DNA from: Actinomycetota bacterium
GTDB taxonomy: Bacteria > Actinomycetota > AC-67
DNA: 55,947 bases
NCBI GenBank assembly: GCA_041658565.1
Contig: JBAZZY010000016.1
Coordinates: forward strand, 1 to 55,947
Direction of reading: 5' to 3'
The notes beneath the pieces were generated by a model. It had not been told where the DNA came from. It worked only from the letters and a program-made list of their open reading frames with translations, and did no database searches. The translations under genes and the position numbers were made by a program. Shown here one piece after another: positions 38,069 through 45,748 of the stretch. The stretch's first letter is position 1, and every line of letters begins with the position of its first letter.

Positions 38069-38520
38069 TACGCGCCCACCTTCTCAGTACCGGCGAACAC
38101 ATCGACCTCGGTCCGGGCGGAGCGCAACATGTGCTTGCTGATCGCCTGCCGCGCAGAAACCTCTTCCTCCCAGTCCAGCCCCCCTGCCCGCCAGATGTAG
38201 ACGTAGGCCACGAGTAGAAGGGCAATGAAGACACCCATTTCGGCCAACCCGAAGAGCTTTAGTTCGCGGAAAATGACGGCGAACGGATAGAAGAAGACAG
38301 TCTCGATGTCGAAAATGATGAACAACATCGCGATCAAATAGAACTTCACCGGGAAGCGCTCGCTCGGCAGCCGTTCGGGCACGATGCCGCACTCGTAGGG
38401 CATCGACTTGGCCGCAGTGGGGTTCTTGGGACCGAGAATCGAAGCCATCGCAAGAGACCCCACGGCGAATAACGTCGCGAGACCAAGCATCAACAAGATC
38501 GGCAGATAGTCACTCAACAT
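38068..38520 (-). CDS. nuoA: Complex I subunit A (nuo-14)
   Basis: NuoA/ND3, 150 residues, three helices. The loop MPYECGIVPERLPSERFPV and helix IIFDIETVFFYPF are diagnostic. ATG at 38520 is preceded by a GGGGG ribosome site and starts directly before helix 1; an upstream in-frame start would add a non-conserved tail. The C-terminus has an extra 25-30 soluble residues. It lies 82 bases after the reductase gene, likely in the same transcript. Confidence 0.94.
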
Positions 38521-38602
38521 GCCACGAACCCCCGTCGGACCGCCCTCACGATAGGTAGCCAACCGCGCGCGCGCAAACGCGAGGGGTTTCGCACCCTCCG
38601 GT

Positions 38603-39850
38603 TCACCACCCGATAACCCGGTTCGCGGCCGGCGCCGCCTTCACAACGGCGTTGATCAACCGGTCCGCCGCATCGCCGTCGCGAGGGTCGGTGAGGTTCG
38701 CCAGGATCTTGAAAACGATCTTCATAAGACCCTCGCGAGGCATCCCGTACTTGGTCAGCGAGCGCATGATGGTCCCATTTCCTATCAGCCGGACGAAAAT
38801 CCGACCCAATGCGTAGTAGCCCTCGTAGGCATCCTTCAGGCGATCCGGGTACGCCCGCAACGCCCACGGGTCGCCGCCGCGCGCCAACGCATCCTCTGCG
38901 ACCTCGGCCGCCATGAGGCCGGTCTCCATCGCGTAGGCGATACCTTCACCGTTGAACGGATTGATCGCGCCCGCGGCATCTCCGACCAGCATCAGCCCCG
39001 GACGGGCAAGCGGCGTCCGGTTGAAGCCCATGGGAAGCGATCCGCCACGAATCGGGGCCGTCTGCGTGTCGGGGTTCATCTCCCATTCGGGTGGGAATCC
39101 GGCGACCCAGTCCTGCAGCAACTGCTTGTAGTTGACCTTGCCGAAGTGCTTAGAGGTGTTCAACATGCCCAGGCCGACGTTCACCGTTCCGTCGGCCAGT
39201 GGGAAGATCCACCCGTAGCCGGGCATCAAGTCGTCGCCTCGCCACAGCTCGAGGTGGCTCTCAAGGATCGGGTCGTCGGCGCGCGGAGAGCGGTAGTACG
39301 TGCGCGCGGCCACCCCCATCGGGCGGCGCTCGATCCGCTTGACTCCCAGGGCGACCCCGAACCTGTTGGCAACGCCGTCGGCCGCGATCACGATCGGCGC
39401 GCGCACGGTGCCGCGCTCCCCGTTTTGGTACTGAACCCCGGTAACTACGCCGGCATCGTCAACGAGTGGCCCCGTGACCTCGGTTTCCTCCCAGACCGTC
39501 GCCCCTGCGGAGCGCGCATGCTCGAGCAGCAAGGCGTCGAACGAGTATCTCGGCTGGACCAAGGAGTACGCCGGCAAGGTCGAAAGCTCCGGCCACGGCA
39601 GATCCAGTCGTACGCCGCCGCCCACGATGCGCAGGCCCCTGGCGCGCGCCCACTTCGGACCCGAGGTGTCTACCCCCATGCGCTCGAGGCACCTCACCGC
39701 GCGCGGGGGAAGACCGTCCCCGCAGACCTTGTCCCTGGGGAACCGAGCCTTATCCACGAGCAGGACCCGACGACCGCGGGATGCGAGGTGATAGGCGGCG
39801 CTCGCCCCTCCGGGGCCGGCCCCAACTACAACCGCATCGAATTCGGTCAC
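38603..39850 (-). CDS. Geranylgeranyl-reductase-family flavoprotein (MenJ-like)
   Basis: This 415-residue FAD enzyme has the dinucleotide motif VVGAGPGGASAAYHLA near residue 8, the GDGLPP segment and the second FAD motif LMLVGDAAGAINPFNGEGI (about 285). The family reduces isoprenoid double bonds: archaeal lipids, chlorophyll phytol, and menaquinone tails by mycobacterial MenJ. Position just before nuoA-N, with a polyprenyl synthase behind nuoN, favours partial saturation of menaquinone, but this is inference. GTG at 39850 was chosen because a GGGGG site precedes it and because a longer reading would begin inside the Rex-type operator. Confidence 0.85.
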   Translation of the reverse strand: MTEFDAVVVGAGPGGASAAYHLASRGRRVLLVDKARFPRDKVCGDGLPPRAVRCLERMGVDTSGPKWARARGLRIVGGGVRLDLPWPELSTLPAYSLVQPRYSFDALLLEHARSAGATVWEETEVTGPLVDDAGVVTGVQYQNGERGTVRAPIVIAADGVANRFGVALGVKRIERRPMGVAARTYYRSPRADDPILESHLELWRGDDLMPGYGWIFPLADGTVNVGLGMLNTSKHFGKVNYKQLLQDWVAGFPPEWEMNPDTQTAPIRGGSLPMGFNRTPLARPGLMLVGDAAGAINPFNGEGIAYAMETGLMAAEVAEDALARGGDPWALRAYPDRLKDAYEGYYALGRIFVRLIGNGTIMRSLTKYGMPREGLMKIVFKILANLTDPRDGDAADRLINAVVKAAPAANRVIGW

Positions 39851-39865
39851 GCTGCCCCCGTGCAC

Positions 39866-39887
39866 GATTGTGAAGTCCTTCACAATC
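39866..39887. promoter_or_regulatory. Rex-type redox operator
   Basis: A 10-base perfect inverted repeat with a 2-base centre contains TTGTGAA-N4-TTCACAA, the consensus operator of Rex, the NADH/NAD+-sensing repressor of Gram-positive bacteria. It directly follows the proposed -10 element and covers the predicted transcription start of the reductase/nuo-14 operon, the right place for repression that is lifted when NADH is high. Streptomyces Rex controls respiratory genes including nuo. No rex gene lies in the window. Confidence 0.82.
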
Positions 39888-39917
39888 AGCCTATGACTAC
39901 CGAAGGAAGGCGGGCAA
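39888..39917 (-). promoter_or_regulatory. Candidate promoter of the reductase/nuo-14 operon
   Basis: TTGCCC (39912-39917) and TAGGCT (39888-39893) on the minus strand are separated by 18 bases. Transcription would begin near 39881, inside the Rex palindrome, about 30 bases before the chosen GTG. Confidence 0.5.
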
Positions 39918-39964
39918 GCCGCCGGGCGCCAGCATAACGAGCGGCGCGGGCGGGCGCGCGGCGA

Positions 39965-41266
39965 TCAGAGCAGCCGAATCGACTCGCCGGATAGACCGCG
40001 GCGACCGAAGGCGTTTCGAGTGTCCACCACCAGGCGCGCGCCGGCCGCGACGCTTTCGTAGTCGATCCCGTCGTGGTCGCAAAGGACGATAACGACGTCG
40101 GCTTCGGCCACTTCCGCGGCGGTCAGATCCACCGACGACATCTCCAGTCCCTCTTCGGACAGATCCGGAACGTGCGGGTCGTGATAGCGCACGACGGCAC
40201 CTGCGTGCTCCAGATGGTGGATGCACTCAAGCGCAGGTGACTCCCGGTAGTCCCGGATGTTGGGCTTGTAGGAGACCCCCAGCACCAGCGCGCGCGACCC
40301 ACGCAGCGGCTTGGAGTGGTCGTTCAGTGCGTCCTGAACGCGCGAAACCACGACCTGCGGCATCCTGGAGTTAACCGTTTCTGCCAGCTCTACGAACCGG
40401 GTCGATCCGCCACTGACGCGCGCGGCCCACTGCAGGTAGAAGGGGTCGAGCGGAATGCAGTGCCCCCCGACGCCGGGACCAGGATAGAAGGGCATGAAGC
40501 CGAACGGCTTGGTCGCCGCAGCGTCGATGACTTCCCAGATGTTGACATCGATTCCTCGGGCCACCGTCGCCAACTCGTTTACGAGCGCGATGTTCACCCA
40601 GCGGAAAGTGTTCTCCAGGAGTTTGGCCATCTCCGCTGTACGAGCCGAGGACACCGGGTGCACTTTCTCGACAAACCGACGGTAGACGGCCGCCGCCGCG
40701 CGTGTGCTCTCCTCGGACGCGCCGCCGACAACGCGGGGGATGTTGGACGTGCGGAAAGAGGCGTTGGATGGGTCCACCCGCTCAGGCGCAAAGGCAAGGA
40801 GGAAGTCGCGGTCCAGCTTGAGACCGCTCTCTTCCAGGATCGGCAACACCAGATCCTCGGTCGTGCCTGGATAAGTGGTCGACTCAAGGATCACCATGTG
40901 ACCGGGCCGCAGGATCCCGGCGATCGTCCGTGCGGCCTTCTCTATGTAGCTCACGTCCGGCTGCTTGCCTACCGCCAGGGGCGTCGGCACACAGATGAAC
41001 AGCACGTCGCGCGCGCGCAGGTCCTCCGGGTCCGAGGTGAAATGTGTCCGGGCCGAAACCGCGGCAAGATCCTCCCCTGAAACGTCATCGATGTGTGACC
41101 GGCCGTCGGCGAGGGCGCGCGCTACGGCGGAGTTGACGTCGAAGCCCGCGACCTCGATCCCCGCCCGAGCCATCGTCACCGCCAAGGGCAACCCCACGTA
41201 TCCGAGGCCGAGAACGGCCGCGTCCCACTGCGAACCCTCGATCTTGGTCAGGATGTCATCGGTCAT
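39965..41266 (-). CDS. UDP-N-acetylhexosamine 6-dehydrogenase (WecC/WbpA family)
   Basis: This 433-residue enzyme of the UDP-sugar dehydrogenase family has VLGLGYVGLPLAVTMARAG near residue 20, TYPGTTEDL, and catalytic Cys270 in GVGGHCIPLDPFYLQW. The C-terminal domain includes LVLGVSYKPNIRDYRESPA. The GVGGHCIPLDPxYL pattern suits UDP-GlcNAc/UDP-ManNAc dehydrogenases. It is divergent from the 2-epimerase at 41362, so it probably makes UDP-ManNAcA from UDP-ManNAc; acting on UDP-GlcNAc is possible. The ATG at 41266 was chosen by the conserved N-terminus. The 95-base gap must hold promoters for both genes. Confidence 0.86.
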   Translation of the reverse strand: MTDDILTKIEGSQWDAAVLGLGYVGLPLAVTMARAGIEVAGFDVNSAVARALADGRSHIDDVSGEDLAAVSARTHFTSDPEDLRARDVLFICVPTPLAVGKQPDVSYIEKAARTIAGILRPGHMVILESTTYPGTTEDLVLPILEESGLKLDRDFLLAFAPERVDPSNASFRTSNIPRVVGGASEESTRAAAAVYRRFVEKVHPVSSARTAEMAKLLENTFRWVNIALVNELATVARGIDVNIWEVIDAAATKPFGFMPFYPGPGVGGHCIPLDPFYLQWAARVSGGSTRFVELAETVNSRMPQVVVSRVQDALNDHSKPLRGSRALVLGVSYKPNIRDYRESPALECIHHLEHAGAVVRYHDPHVPDLSEEGLEMSSVDLTAAEVAEADVVIVLCDHDGIDYESVAAGARLVVDTRNAFGRRGLSGESIRLL

Positions 41267-41361
41267 GTGTACGCTCCGCGGGTAGACTGTCGCGAGACCG
41301 CGCACACTGTAGCGGGGCAAACCATCAAGGTCACACCGGCCGCCCGCCGGGGAGGTTATCC

Positions 41362-42474
41362 GTGCCCACCGTTCTTCACGTCGCCGGCGCGCGACCAAAC
41401 TTCATGAAGGTCGCACCGGTCCTCCGTGCGCTCGCTGCGCGCGACGCGACGAACATCCTGGTCCACACCGGCCAGCACTACGACGCCAAGATGTCGGCCA
41501 CATTCTTCGACGACCTCGGCCTGCCTGAGCCCGACGTGCATCTTGAGGTCGGCTCGGGCTCGCACGCCGGACAGACCGCCCGAATCATGGAACGCATCGA
41601 ACCTGTGCTCACGGAGCGCCGTCCCGACCTCACCGTCGTCGTCGGAGATGTCAACTCGACGGTGGCCGCGGCGCTCGTTGCCGCGAAACTGCACCTGCCG
41701 GTTGCCCACGTCGAGGCCGGCTTGCGCAGCTTCGACCGTACGATGCCCGAGGAAATCAACCGCGTCCTGACCGACCAGCTCTCCGACCTGCTCTTCACCA
41801 CTTCGCCCGAAGCCGAGGACAACCTTGCGCGCGAAGGCGTTTCGCGTGAACGGATTCACTTCACCGGCAACCCGATGATCGACTCACTCGACCGGCACGT
41901 GGAGCGCGCGCGCGCCTCGCGGATACTGGACGACCTCGGCCTGACCGAGCACGAGTACGCGCTCGTCACCCTGCATCGGCCATCCAACGTCGACGACCCC
42001 GAGACCCTGCGCGGAATCCTCAAGGCGCTTGGCGAAGTCGCACAAGCCACGCCCGTGCTCTTCCCCGCGCATCCGCGCACCGTGAAGATGATGCAGACCC
42101 ACGGCCTCGACGGGCTCATCTCCTTGGGCGGATGCCCGACCCGCGGCACCATCACATGTGTGGACCCGGTGGGCTACGTGGACTTCCTGCGACTGATCGA
42201 CGGCGCGCGCGTAGTCCTCACCGACTCCGGCGGGATTCAAGAGGAAACCACGATCTTGGGCGTCCCGTGCCTCACTCTGCGGCACAACACCGAGCGACCC
42301 ATCACGTGCACGATGGGAACCAACACCCTGCTTGGAACCGACCCGGCTGCGATCGCGCACGCGGGACTCGCCGCAATCGCCGCACCACGCCCCGATCCCG
42401 TGCGCCCACCACTGTGGGACGGCCATGCGGGTGAGCGGATCGCGGACGTGATCATCAAGTGGTGCGGAAAGTAG
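41362..42474 (+). CDS. wecB: Non-hydrolysing UDP-GlcNAc 2-epimerase (WecB-like)
   Basis: This 370-residue enzyme interconverts UDP-GlcNAc and UDP-ManNAc. Landmarks: HVAGARPNFMKVAPV, HTGQHYDAKMSATFF, HVEAGLRSFDRTMPEEINR, TLHRPSNVDD, PAHPRT and LTDSGGIQEETTILGVPCLT. It begins with GTG after a GGGGAGG site. Paired divergently with the 6-dehydrogenase at 39965, it likely feeds ManNAc or ManNAcA into the surface glycan. It is a homologue, not a close duplicate, of the WbpI-like enzyme at 21829. Confidence 0.9.
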   Translation: MPTVLHVAGARPNFMKVAPVLRALAARDATNILVHTGQHYDAKMSATFFDDLGLPEPDVHLEVGSGSHAGQTARIMERIEPVLTERRPDLTVVVGDVNSTVAAALVAAKLHLPVAHVEAGLRSFDRTMPEEINRVLTDQLSDLLFTTSPEAEDNLAREGVSRERIHFTGNPMIDSLDRHVERARASRILDDLGLTEHEYALVTLHRPSNVDDPETLRGILKALGEVAQATPVLFPAHPRTVKMMQTHGLDGLISLGGCPTRGTITCVDPVGYVDFLRLIDGARVVLTDSGGIQEETTILGVPCLTLRHNTERPITCTMGTNTLLGTDPAAIAHAGLAAIAAPRPDPVRPPLWDGHAGERIADVIIKWCGK

Positions 42475-42838
42475 GTCCGTAAGGCGTCGTGGCCGTTACG
42501 ACGTCCTTTGTATCGTCCGCGTCGACCAAAACCACCACCAGAACCCGACACCACTTCCCACGTAATGCTGAGTTCTCCATGCTCCAGACGGCAACGGCCG
42601 ACAGGATTGGCCAACTCGATGTCACCGATTCCGTGTCAGAAGATGGAAAGGCGCGGGACACCGATGGCATTCCGAGCCGCCTGACGCCCGCCACCACGCC
42701 GGCATTCGCGCGACCAAGCCGTCCAAAGCAGATGATAGAGTCCCACAGTCAGCTCGACGGGCTCCTTTCGAGTTCAGTGCCGAGCGAGGGCCTCTCAACT
42801 GCGAAACTAGAACGCTCAAGGCCAGGAACAACTCGCGG
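42475..42838. other. 364-base stretch without a confident gene
   Basis: After the hairpin at 42481 I see no convincing gene. A plus-strand reading from GTG 42489 (117 codons) ends in a TGA that overlaps the acyltransferase ATG, but the product is Ser/Thr-rich without fold-like pattern and only about 64% of its codons end in G or C, lower than neighbouring genes. No ribosome site precedes it. The stretch most likely holds the promoter and leader of the acyltransferase gene, though no clear -35/-10 pair stands out. Confidence 0.5.
42481..42509 (+). terminator. Hairpin downstream of the wecB-like gene
   Basis: AAGGCGTCGT pairs with ACGACGTCCTT (one bulged base) around a 7-base loop, starting seven bases after the stop codon. 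Only a short T3 follows, so efficiency as an intrinsic terminator is uncertain. Confidence 0.5.
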
Positions 42839-44845
42839 ATGAAGAACAAAGAACACGCGTACCGGCCTGACATCGACGGACTTCGAGCCTTGTCGGTGGT
42901 GTTCGTCGTGCTTTTCCACGCCGGAGTGACGTCCTTTAGGGGCGGCTTTGTCGGTGTCGACGTTTTCTTCGTCATCTCCGGATTCCTCATCACCGGGATG
43001 CTGGTGGATGAGGTTCAGCGCTCCGGACGCGTGAACCTTCCCGAGTTCTACGCCAGACGGGCACGACGGCTGCTGCCCCTGGCGATCCTGGTCGTGCTGT
43101 TCACGCTGCTGGCGGGGTACGCGCTTCTCCCTCCGATCAGCCGCGGCGAGCTGTTCGCGGATGCGCGCGCAGCCGCTCTGTACTTCGCCAACTGGCGCTT
43201 CGCCGCCCAAGCGGGCGACTACTTCGGCGGGGATGGAGCCAAGAGCCTGCTCGTGCATTACTGGTCGCTGGCCATCGAAGAGCAGTTCTACATGATCTGG
43301 CCACTCATCATCGTGGGCGCAACGAAGCTGGTCCCGTCGAAACACCCGGAGCGGCGTGCCCGCACATTCGTCGTCGCTCTCGCCGCGGTCGGCGGTGCTT
43401 CGCTCCTAGGTTCGGCGATCTTGACACCGCGCGAAGGAGTCGTCGCCTACTACGGAACCCATGTGCGGATATGGGAACTCGCAATCGGCGCAGGCATAGC
43501 GCTCGCCCGGCCGTGGTTGCGCACGGTGCCCCGAGCCGCGGCGCAAGTCGCTGCGGGCGTCGGCATCATCGGCGTCGGGATCGCTGCGCTCACCTTCAGC
43601 GGGAGCATGACGTTCCCCGGAACAGCGGCGTTGCTCCCCGTGCTCGGCGCAGGCCTGGTGGTCGGATCCGGAGTGCCGGTAAGAACGCTGGTCGGCAGGG
43701 GGTTGGCATCCGGTCCGCTCCCGCTCATCGGGCGCTTGTCCTACTCCTGGTATCTGTGGCACTGGCCGGCACTCGGCATCGCACAGCTCTTGCGAACGCG
43801 CGGGGGCTGGACGATCGGACTCGGGCTCACCAAGGCCCTCGCCATTCTGGTCTCGTTCGGCCTTGCGGTCCTTACCCACCACATCGTTGAGAACCCGATC
43901 CGCTACACGCCCCGGCTTCGCGGCGCGCCGCGCCGCGCGCTGGCTTTCGGTCTGGCCCTTTCGCTCACTCCGGTCGCGGTTGCGTTCGCACTGCCGATGA
44001 CAGGAAACAGCACCATCCCAAAGGGTGGCCCATTGGCGATGACGCCCGAGCAGGCCAAGGACGACAACCCGTTCCTCGCGGTTGGGGCCTGCCATCAGAC
44101 AACCGGCATCAGGATCTCGGGCCATTGCGTCTTCGGGGATCCAAATGGCGTCAAGACAGTCGCCCTTATCGGTGACAGCCATGCCCTCAATTGGTTCCCC
44201 GCACTCGACCGTGCGTCCAAGACCCGCGGCTGGCGCCTGTTTGTGTGGACCAAGAGCGCCTGTCCGGTCACCGATGTCGAGGCTTACAACCAACGCCTGC
44301 AACGCAGATACTCCGAGTGCACTCCTTGGCGCAAGAACCTGCTCGCCCACCTGGCCGCGATCGGCCCGCTGGACCTGATAGTCGTCGGCCGCACCTCCGT
44401 GTATCAGGGACTCACGCTCGACGAGAACGGCAAACGACTGAGCGCCTCAACCATCGGCCCGACCTGGCGAGAGGCAAGCATTCGGTCCTTCAAATCGCTC
44501 GCCGCGGTCGCACCCCGCATCGCGGTCATGCGAGACACGCCTCACGCCGGCGAACCGCCTCCTGAGTGTCTGTCCGCCAACCCAACCACTCCGGGGCGAT
44601 GCTCGTTCCCGAGACGCAATCACGTCGAGACCGACTCGGCGCTCGTAAAGGCCGAGCGCGCAACCGGCGTAAAGAGCTTGGTCTTCCTCGACCTTACGCA
44701 CGCAATTTGCCCTCGTGCTGTGTGCCCTGTGGTCACCAGTGATGGAATCATCATGTACCGCGACCGGACCCACTTGACCGCAACCTACAGCCTTCGGCTC
44801 GCCCCCGAAGTCGCCAAGCTGGTTAGCCCTCTGCTTACGGCCTAA
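42839..44845 (+). CDS. OafA-type acyltransferase 3 fused to SGNH domain
   Basis: This 668-residue membrane protein has an acyltransferase-3 domain of about ten helices (residues 1-370), starting with RPDIDGLRALSVVFVVLFHAG and including FVGVDVFFVISGFLITG and HYWSLAIEEQFYMIWP. After a linker comes a periplasmic/extracytoplasmic SGNH esterase-like domain (about 400-668) with Ser447 in LIGDSH and the Asp642/His645 pair in DRTHL. Such fusions O-acetylate surface polysaccharides: the membrane part delivers acetyl groups, the SGNH part transfers them to sugar. The ribosome site is weak. It fits the glycan-decoration setting. Confidence 0.92.
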   Translation: MKNKEHAYRPDIDGLRALSVVFVVLFHAGVTSFRGGFVGVDVFFVISGFLITGMLVDEVQRSGRVNLPEFYARRARRLLPLAILVVLFTLLAGYALLPPISRGELFADARAAALYFANWRFAAQAGDYFGGDGAKSLLVHYWSLAIEEQFYMIWPLIIVGATKLVPSKHPERRARTFVVALAAVGGASLLGSAILTPREGVVAYYGTHVRIWELAIGAGIALARPWLRTVPRAAAQVAAGVGIIGVGIAALTFSGSMTFPGTAALLPVLGAGLVVGSGVPVRTLVGRGLASGPLPLIGRLSYSWYLWHWPALGIAQLLRTRGGWTIGLGLTKALAILVSFGLAVLTHHIVENPIRYTPRLRGAPRRALAFGLALSLTPVAVAFALPMTGNSTIPKGGPLAMTPEQAKDDNPFLAVGACHQTTGIRISGHCVFGDPNGVKTVALIGDSHALNWFPALDRASKTRGWRLFVWTKSACPVTDVEAYNQRLQRRYSECTPWRKNLLAHLAAIGPLDLIVVGRTSVYQGLTLDENGKRLSASTIGPTWREASIRSFKSLAAVAPRIAVMRDTPHAGEPPPECLSANPTTPGRCSFPRRNHVETDSALVKAERATGVKSLVFLDLTHAICPRAVCPVVTSDGIIMYRDRTHLTATYSLRLAPEVAKLVSPLLTA

Positions 44846-44850
44846 CGAAC

Positions 44851-45702
44851 TTACGGCCTGGCGGACTTCCGCCCGAGTCGCAGTACGCGCTGCACCTTCA
44901 GGCCGAGCCGCCACCACCAGTGCGCGCGCTGACGCGCGAGCGTTCGCTCCAGCCCGGTCGCGCGCGCGCGCGCCTTTTCGAGCGACTTGCGAGACTCGGA
45001 GATCCTGTCGTTCAATTGCTGGCGCTGCTCGGTGAGTTGAGACACGCGGCCGCGCAAGCGGTCCACTTCGAGGTCGACGTCGCGTAGTCGCTCCTCCGAA
45101 ACCTCCAGCAATCGTGAATCGGTGATCCCTTCAGCTTCGCCCGGCACTGCAACCGCTAGGACGTAGGGGCCCAGCAGATCCATTTGCTCAACGCGCAGAG
45201 ATGCTCCTCCGAGCAGGTCCACCAGTTGGCGAACGTAGATCGCGTCCTTGTGGTCGTGGTGAACGTGCAGACCGTACGGCGCGGAGATCACGAGCGCGCC
45301 GTCGGGACGAAGAACACGCCGAACTTCGGCGAGGATCTTCTCGGGGTGAAGGACATGCTCAATCACCTCACCCAGCAAGACGGTGTCCAGACTGGCATCC
45401 GCGAACGGAAGTCCCGCCGCTTCGACGTACTCGAATCGGACTCGCGCCTGTACTGCCGGATCCTCAAGCGAGAGGGCTTTACGTGCATCCTCGATCGCTT
45501 CGAGTTCGTGATCAATGCCGACAACTTCGAAACCTTCACGACCGAGCAAGATGCAGGCGATCCCTTGGCTGCATCCGATGTCGAGTACGTCCGCCCCGCG
45601 AGCCCGGCGGCACATCCAGTGGATACGCTCACGCGTCCGCCGCTGCTGCTCCGCAGATCCGGCCCGCCCTGCGTAAACATCGCTGATCTTGTCCCTGTTC
45701 AC
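44851..45702 (-). CDS. SAM-dependent methyltransferase with C-terminal coiled coil
   Basis: The 283-residue product has a class I methyltransferase domain: VLDIGCSQGIACILLGREG binds SAM, followed by VVGIDHE and the LDTVLLGEVIEHVLHPEKIL and VLRPDGALVISAPYG motifs. From about residue 200 there is a heptad-rich coiled coil (ERLRDVDLEVDRLRGRV onward) and a basic Trp-containing tail that could bind membrane. Methyltransferase plus coiled coil recalls WbdD, which caps and measures O-antigen in ABC-exported systems; that analogy is inference. GTG at 45702 is preferred, with a TAGAAT -10 seven bases before it. It is convergent with the acyltransferase gene. Confidence 0.8.
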   Translation of the reverse strand: MNRDKISDVYAGRAGSAEQQRRTRERIHWMCRRARGADVLDIGCSQGIACILLGREGFEVVGIDHELEAIEDARKALSLEDPAVQARVRFEYVEAAGLPFADASLDTVLLGEVIEHVLHPEKILAEVRRVLRPDGALVISAPYGLHVHHDHKDAIYVRQLVDLLGGASLRVEQMDLLGPYVLAVAVPGEAEGITDSRLLEVSEERLRDVDLEVDRLRGRVSQLTEQRQQLNDRISESRKSLEKARARATGLERTLARQRAHWWWRLGLKVQRVLRLGRKSARP

Positions 45703-45709
45703 GGGCGGT

Positions 45710-45715
45710 ATTCTA
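45710..45715 (-). promoter_or_regulatory. TAGAAT -10 element, probably leaderless start
   Basis: On the minus strand TAGAAT ends seven bases before the methyltransferase GTG, so transcription would start at or next to the start codon. This is the leaderless layout common in actinobacteria and explains the lack of a ribosome site. No good -35 is visible. Confidence 0.45.
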
Positions 45716-45748
45716 CGCGCACACCTACCAAGCGGGACCAAGGAAATC

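Noticed and set aside
39851..39883. Longer start of the FAD reductase at GTG 39883
   Set aside because: This would put the coding start inside the Rex palindrome and at the predicted transcription start; GTG 39850 has a good ribosome site and the usual N-terminus.
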